This document shows, in pieces, positions 7,742 to 14,807 of a stretch of DNA of 47,473 nucleotides (position 1 is its first letter; the number at the start of each line of letters is the position of its first letter). The notes beneath the pieces were generated by a model. That model saw nothing but the letters and a program-made list of their open reading frames with translations, was not told the DNA's origin and made no database searches. The DNA is taken from the NCBI RefSeq assembly GCF_041583835.1, contig NZ_JBFHFC010000016.1:1-47473 (forward strand), given 5' to 3'. A program made the position numbers and the translations under genes. The stretch comes from Thiomicrorhabdus sp041583835. Its GTDB lineage: Bacteria; Pseudomonadota; Gammaproteobacteria; Thiomicrospirales; Thiomicrospiraceae.

Positions 7742-8191
7742 TTACAATCCAGGCAAATTTTCTCTACGGCAGATCGGTCCGGACTTAGGGTTCTCGATAT
7801 CTTCGGCAACCTGACTCAGAAACTTCTGCAACTCATCAATGCTTAACACCGACAATATCTTATTCATGATTTCAGGATGAATGGCGACCGTCGTGTATTC
7901 ACCGGACTGCAACATCACTTGTACTCCGCAAGCATCGGCCAAGGCTCCGCCGTCATCGTTACCTTCAATCTGTGCCGCCTGCTCGCCAAAAAACATTTCA
8001 TTATAAGCCTCTTCAATCAATTCAATGACGTCCCCATCAACATCGTCTTTGAACTGAACGGAGTATGAGTTTTCACCCGATGGCATCTCCTCAACAATCA
8101 AAGAGGGCTTTACGGATTGGGATACACAAAAGTCCGCAAATTTCTGTGCCAAAGGTTCATCAAAAAAAACATATTCCACCTGCTCACTCAC
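7742..8191 (-). CDS. Conserved-looking acidic protein of unknown function
   Basis: A 149-residue acidic, probably cytosolic protein that I do not recognise. No signal peptide or membrane segment is visible. It has an acidic centre (KDDVDGDVIELIEEAYNEMFF), a leucine-rich helix near 110-130 (LSVLSIDELQKFLSQVAEDI) and a short basic C-terminus with Cys140. The start is GTG at 8191, chosen because GGAG lies seven bases before it; no upstream start competes. It is transcribed away from hemB across an 89-base gap that carries an inverted repeat, so the two genes may share control. Confidence 0.75.
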   Translation of the reverse strand: MSEQVEYVFFDEPLAQKFADFCVSQSVKPSLIVEEMPSGENSYSVQFKDDVDGDVIELIEEAYNEMFFGEQAAQIEGNDDGGALADACGVQVMLQSGEYTTVAIHPEIMNKILSVLSIDELQKFLSQVAEDIENPKSGPICRRENLPGL

Positions 8192-8215
8192 CGCTTCACT
8201 CCTTTTCTTTTTCAG

Positions 8216-8237
8216 GTTTGAATAGTATCATTCAAAC
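8216..8237. repeat. 22-base inverted repeat between hemB and the divergent unknown gene
   Basis: GTTTGAAT-N6-ATTCAAAC has perfect eight-base arms (8216-8223 and 8230-8237). It is centred in the 89-base gap between two divergent starts and overlaps a TATCAT that could be the hemB -10 box. Position and symmetry suggest an operator. Confidence 0.55.
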
Positions 8238-8280
8238 ACTTCCATTTAGCGTTATTCAGTTTCTTACAAAGGTTCTCGTT

Positions 8281-9285
8281 ATGATTGATCGTCAATATCC
8301 CATTACCCGCATGCGTCGAATGCGTAAAGACGCTTTTTCACGCCGTTTAATGTGTGAAAACGTTCTAACCACAAACGATTTGATCTTGCCGATGTTCGTT
8401 ATTGAAGGGCACAACACCCGTGAACCGGTTAAATCCATGCCGGGCGTTGAGCGTTTGAGTATAGATCTTTTAGTAGCGGAAGCCAAAGAAATTTACGACC
8501 TTGGAATTCCTATGATCGCCCTTTTCCCGGTCACTCCGGACGAAGCCAAATCACTGGATGCAGCCGAAGCTTATAATCCCGACGGACTGGCACAGAGAGC
8601 GATTCGCGCGGTAAAACAAGCCTGTCCGGAACTGGGCGTCATGACCGACGTGGCTCTGGATCCGTTCACCACCCACGGTCAAGACGGTATTATCGACGAA
8701 AACGGTTATGTGCTTAACGACGACACCGTGGACGTATTAATGCAGCAAGCGTTATCGCATGCCGTCGCCGGTGCCGACGTGATCGGACCTTCAGACATGA
8801 TGGACGGTCGCATCATCGAAATCCGTGAACTGCTTGAAGACCACGGTCACGTCAACACCCGCATCATCGCTTACTCGGCAAAATATGCATCTTCTTTCTA
8901 CGGCCCGTTCCGTGACGCGGTCGGTTCTGCCGGCAACTTAGGCAAAGGTAATAAATATACCTATCAAATGGATCCGGCCAACAGTAACGAAGCGCTACAC
9001 GAAGTCTCTTTAGACTTGAATGAAGGTGCGGACATGGTCATGGTCAAACCCGGCGTACCGTATCTGGACATCGTGCGCCGCATCAAAGACGAGTTTAAAG
9101 CACCGACTTACGTTTATCATGTCAGCGGCGAATATGCGATGCTTAAAGCCGCCGCCCAAAACGGCTGGATAGACGAACGCGCCGTAGTTATGGAAACCTT
9201 GCTTAGCTGCAAGCGTGCCGGTGCAGACGGCATCTTGACCTATTACGCCAAACTGGCTGCCATCTGGTTAAACGAAAATCGCTAA
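8281..9285 (+). CDS. hemB: Delta-aminolevulinic acid dehydratase (porphobilinogen synthase) HemB
   Basis: HemB condenses two 5-aminolevulinate molecules to porphobilinogen. The 334-residue product has both active-site lysines, in YSAKYASSFYGPFRDA (Lys201) and MVKPGVPYLDIV (Lys256, Schiff base). At the metal site the zinc-type cysteines are replaced: Asp124-Val-Ala-Leu-Asp128 and Asp135 occupy these places, the magnesium-type arrangement known from Pseudomonas. The frame stays open upstream to 8065, but that stretch runs over the divergent gene and is not homologous, so the ATG at 8281 (with AAAGG upstream) is the start. aroE follows after 19 bases. Confidence 0.97.
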   Translation: MIDRQYPITRMRRMRKDAFSRRLMCENVLTTNDLILPMFVIEGHNTREPVKSMPGVERLSIDLLVAEAKEIYDLGIPMIALFPVTPDEAKSLDAAEAYNPDGLAQRAIRAVKQACPELGVMTDVALDPFTTHGQDGIIDENGYVLNDDTVDVLMQQALSHAVAGADVIGPSDMMDGRIIEIRELLEDHGHVNTRIIAYSAKYASSFYGPFRDAVGSAGNLGKGNKYTYQMDPANSNEALHEVSLDLNEGADMVMVKPGVPYLDIVRRIKDEFKAPTYVYHVSGEYAMLKAAAQNGWIDERAVVMETLLSCKRAGADGILTYYAKLAAIWLNENR

Positions 9286-9304
9286 TTCAGGAACTCAAGC
9301 TACT

Positions 9305-10144
9305 ATGACGGATGCATACGCGGTGGTCGGCTACCCAATCGCCCACTCAAAATCTCCACTTATTCATCGTTTATTTGCCGAACAGACCGGCGAAGACATC
9401 AGCTATGAAGCCATCCTGGTAGATACCGACGAATCTTCGTTCGAGTGGGCAATGGCGGACTTAAAGAATCGCGGTTATAAGGGCATCAATATCACCGTGC
9501 CTTATAAACTGGACGCTTTTGAATATGCCGACACGCTTTCAGAACGCGCTCAAACCGCGCATGCCGTCAACACCTTTATCTTTAACGAAGACGGCACCAC
9601 TATCGGCGACAATACCGACGGCATCGGTTTGGTCAATGACATTGAAATCAACGGTTCCCGACCTTTCAAAAATCAAAAAGTATTGATTCTTGGAGCCGGC
9701 GGAGCCGTTCAGGGGATTTTGCAGCCGCTACTCGAAAAGCAACCGGCGATGGTACACATTGCCAACCGGACGGCAAAACGCGCCGAAGTGTTAGGCGAAC
9801 GTTTTCAAAGCCCGGTTCCAATTAGTGCCAGCGGATGGGACGACATTCCAAATGGTCCTTACGACATCATCATCAACGGCACTTCGGCTAGTTTGGAGGG
9901 TAAACTGCCGCCTGTTTCAAGCGATCTGATCGCGGCTAACAGCTTGGTCTACGACATGATGTACGGGCAGGAACCGACGGTGTTCATGAACTGGGCAAAA
10001 CAGCACCAACCAGACTGTTCCACTATGGATGGCTTGGGAATGCTGGTCGGCCAAGCCGCCGAAGCTTTTTATTTATGGCGCGGCGTCCGTCCACAGACCT
10101 CACAAGTCATCGAAACCGTCAGAGAAATGATGGATAAAAACTAA
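9305..10144 (+). CDS. aroE: Shikimate dehydrogenase (NADP+) AroE
   Basis: AroE reduces 3-dehydroshikimate to shikimate in aromatic amino acid synthesis. The 279-residue protein has the substrate-binding SKSP (15-18), catalytic Lys68 in VPYK, Asp105 in NTDG, the dinucleotide loop GAGGAVQG (130-137) and the NADP-specific NRTAKR. AGGA lies upstream of the ATG at 9305. It is probably co-transcribed with hemB, although the pathways differ, and ends in a strong bidirectional terminator. Confidence 0.97.
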   Translation: MTDAYAVVGYPIAHSKSPLIHRLFAEQTGEDISYEAILVDTDESSFEWAMADLKNRGYKGINITVPYKLDAFEYADTLSERAQTAHAVNTFIFNEDGTTIGDNTDGIGLVNDIEINGSRPFKNQKVLILGAGGAVQGILQPLLEKQPAMVHIANRTAKRAEVLGERFQSPVPISASGWDDIPNGPYDIIINGTSASLEGKLPPVSSDLIAANSLVYDMMYGQEPTVFMNWAKQHQPDCSTMDGLGMLVGQAAEAFYLWRGVRPQTSQVIETVREMMDKN

Positions 10145-10153
10145 GTCTTCCGA

Positions 10154-10187
10154 AAATCAAACCCAACAAGTCTGTTGGGTTTGATTT
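10154..10187. terminator. Bidirectional terminator between aroE and the gamma carbonic anhydrase-like gene
   Basis: A perfect 15-base stem (10154-10168 and 10173-10187) around a four-base loop. Its outer A/T bases supply T-rich flanks on either strand. It lies between two converging genes. Confidence 0.85.
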
Positions 10188-10212
10188 GACAGGGATCTTA
10201 CGGCACTACCCC

Positions 10213-10761
10213 TTATTCCTCTTCATCATAAGCATCTTCGCTCTGATACTGATCTTTCAATTTCACGTAATGCCCGGCGGAATATTTGAAAAAGGCCAAC
10301 TCCTGTTCGGTCAATGCTCTCGCTTGTTTGACCGGAGAGCCCACGTACAAATAACCGCTTTCCAAAACTTTGCCCGGCGGCACCAGGCTGTTCGCCCCCA
10401 CAAGTACATGCTTTTGCACTACGGCATTATCCAATACCACCGCACCCATGCCGATTAAACACTCGTCTTCAATGATACAACCATGTAAAACTGCGTTATG
10501 CCCGACGGTCACATCCTTGCCGACAATACACTTGGATCCCTTGGAAATTTCACTTTCATGCGTGGTATGCACAACACAACCGTCTTGAATATTTGAGCGG
10601 TCGCCAATAACGATATCATTTACATCGCCACGAAGCGTAGCATTTGGCCAAATACTGACATCTTCTCCCAACACACATTTCCCGATCACCACAGATGATT
10701 CGTCCACCCAAGCCGTTTCGTGCATCACAGGCACTATACCTCGGTAACTTCTAATCGCCAT
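10213..10761 (-). CDS. Gamma carbonic anhydrase-like left-handed beta-helix protein (YrdA family)
   Basis: A 182-residue hexapeptide-repeat protein of the gamma carbonic anhydrase superfamily. The metal-binding histidine pattern is present: HTTH (from His65) and GHNAVLHGC (His88 and His93, five apart as in archaeal Cam). The hexapeptide rungs (VVIGKCVLGEDVSIWPN and on) run through residues 20-140, followed by a helical, acidic tail. Family members such as E. coli YrdA bind metal, but carbonic anhydrase activity is not established for most. In an autotroph a link to bicarbonate handling is tempting but is only inference. The gene stands alone. Confidence 0.9.
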   Translation of the reverse strand: MAIRSYRGIVPVMHETAWVDESSVVIGKCVLGEDVSIWPNATLRGDVNDIVIGDRSNIQDGCVVHTTHESEISKGSKCIVGKDVTVGHNAVLHGCIIEDECLIGMGAVVLDNAVVQKHVLVGANSLVPPGKVLESGYLYVGSPVKQARALTEQELAFFKYSAGHYVKLKDQYQSEDAYDEEE

Positions 10762-10923
10762 TCCGTTTATCCCATAATCATTTATTCGAGACCTTGGATT
10801 ATAACGCAGCCAAACTCATTTCAAAACGTAGCCGTTCAACCCCACCCGCCAAGACATAACTCAAACTTATGCCGTTAAAAAATCATTCATGACAAAGCTG
10901 CATTTCACCACCGATACTCTAGC

Positions 10924-10929
10924 TATAAT
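10924..10929 (+). promoter_or_regulatory. Putative -10 box upstream of the first PilZ gene
   Basis: An exact TATAAT lies about 35 bases before the ATG at 10964. No good -35 is seen at the right distance (CATTTC at 10901 with a 17-base spacer is weak). Found by eye. Confidence 0.35.
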
Positions 10930-10963
10930 AACCCTATTAGTATTGCTACTAAAGGAATTGTTT

Positions 10964-11290
10964 ATGTCTCAACCGGTTGAAAAACGCTTTGCCAAACGGA
11001 TACCTTCCAATCGTCCCGTCTTGTTAATATCGGGAAACCAAAACATTTACGCCACTATGACCGACTTTTCAATGCACGGTGTCGGGTTAATTTCGGATAT
11101 TGCCTTACAGGTAAACGATCGCATTGAAATCCATTTCGACATTCCGGAGGCAGACAAACCGCGTTCATTTCAATTTAAGGCACAAGTCAGGCACTGCATT
11201 CCATTGCAATTCAATGCCCACATTGGTGTAAAGCTGGATTTTCCGACCCAAGCTTATTTAGCGCTTTACGAAAAACTTTCGGCGGCTTAA
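10964..11290 (+). CDS. PilZ domain protein (first of a tandem pair)
   Basis: A stand-alone PilZ domain of 108 residues. It has the cyclic di-GMP binding elements: the arginine-rich N-terminal stretch KRFAKRIPS and DFSMHGVGL, which fits the D/NxSxxG motif. The frame opens at 10889, but the ATG at 10964 is preceded by AAAGGAA at good distance and gives a compact single domain, so that start is used. Such proteins relay cyclic di-GMP to motility, polysaccharide or surface systems; the target here is unknown. A paralogue lies 135 bases downstream. Cytosolic. Confidence 0.9.
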   Translation: MSQPVEKRFAKRIPSNRPVLLISGNQNIYATMTDFSMHGVGLISDIALQVNDRIEIHFDIPEADKPRSFQFKAQVRHCIPLQFNAHIGVKLDFPTQAYLALYEKLSAA

Positions 11291-11425
11291 CTGCACGATC
11301 AAAAATACACATTAATCACTATATACTTATAAAGTTAACTGATTATATTGGCTATACAGATATATAATTTTTCTGATATAGTGCTTTAAACAATTTTTAA
11401 TACAGACCTCATTTAAGGTACTGCT

Positions 11426-11818
11426 ATGTCACCAAAACAAAAAACATCAAATGCAGACAAACGCCAGGCTGAACGGTATCCGTCCCATAAGGCGTCTATT
11501 CTTTTACAAGATGATAAACAGATCTACACCACGATCATCAACTTTTCAGCTAGCGGCGTCGGGTTTTTAAGTGCCGTTCCCCTTATCCCGGGCGACGAGG
11601 TTGAACTGCTGTTTGACGTAGAACTGGACGAGCAAACCGTTTCATTCAGACTTCCGATTGAAGTGATTCGATCTACGCAGGATGACGATGAGCATGTGAT
11701 TGGTGCAAAATTGCAGACCGTCACTTTTGAATATAGACAACTATTGAAGAAACTGGCAAACATGTACACATCTTTAGGAGCGGTTAAATCCCACGATCCT
11801 AAAGCAACGCTTTTTTAA
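11426..11818 (+). CDS. PilZ domain protein (second of a tandem pair)
   Basis: A 130-residue PilZ protein with RQAER (the RxxxR motif) followed by NFSASGVGF (NxSxxG), so both cyclic di-GMP binding motifs are present. It is clearly related to the preceding gene but has an extended C-terminus with a helical segment (FEYRQLLKKLANMY). An AAGG ribosome site precedes the ATG at 11426. The 135-base gap and an A+T-rich TATAAT-like stretch near 11363 allow separate expression. The two genes look like a duplication that has diverged. Confidence 0.92.
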   Translation: MSPKQKTSNADKRQAERYPSHKASILLQDDKQIYTTIINFSASGVGFLSAVPLIPGDEVELLFDVELDEQTVSFRLPIEVIRSTQDDDEHVIGAKLQTVTFEYRQLLKKLANMYTSLGAVKSHDPKATLF

Positions 11819-11865
11819 TCAAAATAAAACAAACTTAATTAAGCGTTAAAAATTAATCAAATCAT

Positions 11866-11897
11866 AAAAAAAAGCCTGGCATAGCCAGGCTTTTTTT
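11866..11897. terminator. Bidirectional terminator between the PilZ pair and gorA
   Basis: The stem GCCTGGC / GCCAGGC (11874-11880 and 11884-11890) with a three-base loop is flanked by eight As and seven Ts, giving a proper T-run on both strands. It serves the converging PilZ and gorA genes. Confidence 0.95.
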
Positions 11898-11921
11898 ATC
11901 CGATCTCAATATGCCAAAACA

Positions 11922-13277
11922 TTAACGCATAGTGACCAATTCTTCTGAACTCGATGGATGTATGGCTATCGTCGCATCCAAATCCGCCTTGGTTGCGCCC
12001 ATTTGCACGGCCACAGCAAATCCTTGCAACATCTCGTCCGCACCGTCGCCGACAATATGAATACCGACAACCTTCTCTTCTTCTCCCGTCACAACCAGCT
12101 TTAATGCCGTTTTAATCTGGTGCTTGGTGAACGCATAACGCATCGGCGTAAATTCCGAGGTATAGACTTTAACGTTATCGTGCCCGTACTGCTTACGCGC
12201 ATCATGCTCGGCCAATCCAACCGTTCCCACAGGTGGATGCGAGAAGATCACCGTCGGCACCGAACTCAAATCCAACTTCAAGTGAGGCTTGTTGTTGTAT
12301 AAACGCTCGGCAAGGTAACGTCCCGCCCGGATAGCTACGGGTGTCAACTGAGGCTGGCCGGTCACGTCACCGATAGCAAAGACATTATCAACCGCCGTTC
12401 TATGTTCATCATCGACGTCAATAAATCCGTATCCGTTTGCCTGTAATCCGATGTTTTCCAGCTTAAGCGGTTCGATCAACGTTTGACGGCCGACAGCCCA
12501 AACCACCTGATCGAATCCGCTAATCATTTGTCCGTCGGTACTGTAGACCGTCAAAGTACCGTCTTCCGCTCGCTCCAGCTTCTTCACGGCAAAGTGGTAT
12601 TCTTTTTTACACCCGCTTTCTAACATCGCATCGGTTAAGGTTTCGCGAATCATGTCGTCAAAACCACGCAAGACCAAATCCTTACGGCTCACTAGTGTCG
12701 TCTCCGATCCTAACGCCTGGAAGACACCCGCCAATTCAACCGCAATGTAACCGCTTCCGATGACCGCCACTTTTTTAGGTTGTTCCGTTAACTGGAAGAA
12801 TCCATCCGACGTAATCCCCAAATCGGCGTTTTCAGTCTCTTGCGGAATCGTTGGCGTTCCACCCGGGGCGATGACAATGGTTTCGGCTGTATATCGCTTA
12901 CCATCCACTTCAACGGTATGATTATCTACAAAACTTCCCCAACCCTGAAGTACATCTACGCCCTTATCGGACATATAACCGCCATACCAAGTAGTAATAT
13001 TGTTAATGTACTGTTCGCGCTTTTCTACCAAGGTGCTCCAGTCGAAGCCCTTTTGTTCCACGTGAAACCCGAAATCCGGCGCGTCACGCAACGCTTCGGC
13101 GATATGCGCGCCGAACCACATAACTTTTTTAGGAACGCAGCCAATATTAACGCAAGTTCCGCCTAATTTTTTGGCCTCGACGACTGCACATTTCTTTCCG
13201 TATTCCGCTGCACGTTCCGCTACCGAAAGCCCACCACTACCGGCACCAATGGCAATCAAATCATAATCGTACTTCAT
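11922..13277 (-). CDS. gorA: Glutathione-disulfide reductase GorA
   Basis: GorA regenerates reduced glutathione with NADPH. The 451-residue flavoprotein has the N-terminal FAD loop GAGSGG (11-16), the redox-active pair Cys42/Cys47 in GGTCVNIGC, the second dinucleotide loop GSGYIAVELAG, the FAD-contacting FAIGDVTG and the C-terminal HPSSSEE with catalytic-base His440. The TCVNIGCVPKK context is the glutathione reductase form of the family. The ATG at 13277 has GGAAAAGAG upstream. It lies just downstream of the peroxiredoxin-glutaredoxin gene, whose enzyme consumes glutathione, though a terminator separates them. Confidence 0.94.
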   Translation of the reverse strand: MKYDYDLIAIGAGSGGLSVAERAAEYGKKCAVVEAKKLGGTCVNIGCVPKKVMWFGAHIAEALRDAPDFGFHVEQKGFDWSTLVEKREQYINNITTWYGGYMSDKGVDVLQGWGSFVDNHTVEVDGKRYTAETIVIAPGGTPTIPQETENADLGITSDGFFQLTEQPKKVAVIGSGYIAVELAGVFQALGSETTLVSRKDLVLRGFDDMIRETLTDAMLESGCKKEYHFAVKKLERAEDGTLTVYSTDGQMISGFDQVVWAVGRQTLIEPLKLENIGLQANGYGFIDVDDEHRTAVDNVFAIGDVTGQPQLTPVAIRAGRYLAERLYNNKPHLKLDLSSVPTVIFSHPPVGTVGLAEHDARKQYGHDNVKVYTSEFTPMRYAFTKHQIKTALKLVVTGEEEKVVGIHIVGDGADEMLQGFAVAVQMGATKADLDATIAIHPSSSEELVTMR

Positions 13278-13308
13278 CTCTTTTCCTTTTATCTAACAAC
13301 GCCCCAAA

Positions 13309-13360
13309 CAAAAAAGGGCCTGAACTCGGGGCATTAACACCGCCCCAAAAGACCCTTTTG
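13309..13360 (-). terminator. Compound terminator between prx-grx and gorA
   Basis: On the minus strand an outer AAAAGGG...CCCTTTTTT stem encloses an inner GGGGC...GCCCC stem and ends in a T-run. It follows the prx-grx gene and precedes the gorA ribosome site. Confidence 0.75.
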
Positions 13361-13384
13361 CATTTATCTTGTCGTGCGTTTAAT

Positions 13385-13409
13385 CGAAGCGACCGATTTG
13401 GTCGCTTCG
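13385..13409. repeat. Ten-base-arm hairpin just after the prx-grx stop
   Basis: CGAAGCGACC-N5-GGTCGCTTCG (arms 13385-13394 and 13400-13409) starts eight bases past the stop codon. There is no T-run after it on the minus strand, so it may protect the 3' end of the message rather than terminate. Confidence 0.6.
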
Positions 13410-13416
13410 AAAAAGC

Positions 13417-14154
13417 TTATTTTGACAAAAACACCTCTAGATCGTCGGAACCGCCGATCAACTCGCCTTCGATAAAGACTTGAGGCACTGTGCTGGCAGA
13501 TGCAACCGCACGCAAGGTTTTCGAACTTGGACCATGGTTAGAAATCGTAATTTCTTCATAGTTGATTCCGTTTTCTTCAAGCATGGCTTTCGCTTTCTTA
13601 CAGAAAGGACAACCCGGCTTAGTGAAGATAGTCGCAACCTTCGGCGGCTGTGCTTCCGGATTAATGTAACCTAGCATGGTGTCTGCATCGGAAACCTCAA
13701 ACGGGTCGCCAGGTACGTTAGGCTCGATAAACATCTTATCGATAACGCCGTCTTTAACCAGCATCGAATAACGCCATGAACGCATTCCAAAACCTAGATC
13801 GGTTTTATCTACCAACATGCCCATGCCATCAGAAAACTCACCGTTACCGTCAGGAATTAAAGTGACGTTGTCAGACTCCTGATCTTCGGCCCAAGCATTC
13901 ATAACAAACGTGTCATTAACGGATAGACAGATAATGTCATCAACACCGTTTGCCTTAAATACACCGGCCAATTCGTTATAACGCGGTAAGTGGCTTGATG
14001 AACAGGTTGGTGTAAACGCACCAGGAAGTGCAAATACAATTACTGTCTTTCCGGCAAACAACTCGTCTGTCGTAACATTCACCCACTCGTCTTTCTGTCT
14101 TGTACGGAATGTGACTGCCGGTACCTTTTGACCTTCAATATTTTCTAATGCCAT
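13417..14154 (-). CDS. Hybrid peroxiredoxin (Prx5 type)-glutaredoxin
   Basis: A fusion enzyme that reduces hydrogen and organic peroxides with glutathione through its own glutaredoxin domain. Residues 1-165 are a Prx5 domain with the peroxidatic cysteine in PGAFTPTCSSSHLP (Cys51). Residues 172-245 are a glutaredoxin domain with CPFC (Cys182/Cys185) and TVPQVFIEGELIGG. Such hybrids are known from Haemophilus, Vibrio and Chromatium relatives. The frame opens at a GTG at 14163; the ATG at 14154 with AGAGG upstream is preferred. An OxyR-like operator and promoter lie directly upstream, and gorA follows downstream, giving a complete peroxide-reducing set. Confidence 0.95.
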   Translation of the reverse strand: MALENIEGQKVPAVTFRTRQKDEWVNVTTDELFAGKTVIVFALPGAFTPTCSSSHLPRYNELAGVFKANGVDDIICLSVNDTFVMNAWAEDQESDNVTLIPDGNGEFSDGMGMLVDKTDLGFGMRSWRYSMLVKDGVIDKMFIEPNVPGDPFEVSDADTMLGYINPEAQPPKVATIFTKPGCPFCKKAKAMLEENGINYEEITISNHGPSSKTLRAVASASTVPQVFIEGELIGGSDDLEVFLSK

Positions 14155-14214
14155 CTTTAACACCTCTTGATATGAATTTAACTGTACTCTTCGCCATTCA
14201 TTTGACTTGGGTAC

Positions 14215-14243
14215 AGTTTACGGAACCACAATCAATTAGTGAA
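14215..14243 (-). promoter_or_regulatory. Putative promoter of the prx-grx gene
   Basis: On the minus strand TTCACT (14243-14238), a 17-base spacer and TAAACT (14220-14215) each match the sigma-70 consensus in 4/6 positions. A weak promoter like this is what an activator-dependent gene would show. The OxyR-like site ends at 14244, directly next to the -35. Confidence 0.5.
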
Positions 14244-14280
14244 ATTGATTGTTTATATGTTAACGATAGCAATTAGCTAT
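14244..14280 (-). promoter_or_regulatory. OxyR-like operator upstream of prx-grx
   Basis: Four quarter-sites are spaced seven bases apart: ATTG (14244), ATAT (14255), ATAG (14266) and CTAT (14277). This is the ATAG-N7-CTAT-N7-ATAG-N7-CTAT layout of OxyR sites; the pair next to 14280 is perfect and the other pair is 3/4 in each element. It abuts the predicted -35, the geometry of OxyR activation. The same sequence contains GATAGC-N5-GCTATC. No OxyR gene is in the window. Confidence 0.55.
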
Positions 14281-14299
14281 CAAGATTTTCTAAATCCCA

Positions 14300-14749
14300 T
14301 CACTGTAAGGTTGATCCTTGCAAAGCCCTCATAAAAGGCTCCAGGACCTCTTTTTCTTGCGCATACTTCATTAGCAAACCCAATATGGCCTGATCTTCGT
14401 GTTGCGAAGCGATGCGGGCACACAATTGAAAATCCCGATCGGTCACCGAACCGCTGAAGCCGTTCAACTCCAATAGAGCAGCCACCATTCCGACATTCTG
14501 TAACAAGCAAGCCGCCTGCAACGGTTTGACCGGTTCGCCCGCGGCATCATTGCCCACTTCAAACTGTGGAGACACAAAATGCTCCTGAACCAGTACCATC
14601 GTCATCCAATAATTCATTTCCGGCGCTTCCTGACTCTCAAGCACATTCAGAAAAATCTCTTTCGGATCGATCTTATGCTTTTGAATCAAGGTTTGAACCG
14701 TCGCTGAAAAAGGCTGTCGGGTTTGCGGATCTAAATTCAATAAATTCAT
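14300..14749 (-). CDS. Unknown helical protein with an ankyrin-like stretch
   Basis: A 149-residue protein that I cannot name. It lacks a signal peptide or membrane helix. The middle (KPLQAACLLQNVGMVAALL) reads like one degenerate ankyrin helix-turn-helix, and the C-terminal half (FQLCARIASQHEDQAILGLL) is predicted helical. The frame opens upstream at 14782, but the ATG at 14749 has GAGAGACGA immediately before it. It is separated from the peroxiredoxin gene by the OxyR-like region and follows the YhiN-type flavoprotein on the same strand, so it could be the last gene of that unit. Confidence 0.65.
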   Translation of the reverse strand: MNLLNLDPQTRQPFSATVQTLIQKHKIDPKEIFLNVLESQEAPEMNYWMTMVLVQEHFVSPQFEVGNDAAGEPVKPLQAACLLQNVGMVAALLELNGFSGSVTDRDFQLCARIASQHEDQAILGLLMKYAQEKEVLEPFMRALQGSTLQ

Positions 14750-14807
14750 TCGTCTCTCACTAAAAAATTCAAATAATGTCACGTATCATAACAAGCCAAG
14801 ACGAGCG

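Noticed and set aside
8065..8280. N-terminal extension of hemB to 8065
   Set aside because: It would run over the divergent gene's 5' end and has no HemB similarity; the ATG at 8281 fits the family and has a ribosome site.
14228..14252. ACAATCAATT-N5-AATTGATTGT as a terminator of the gene at 14300
   Set aside because: No T-run follows on the minus strand, the stem is A+T-rich, and it overlaps the predicted -35 and the edge of the OxyR-like site of prx-grx.
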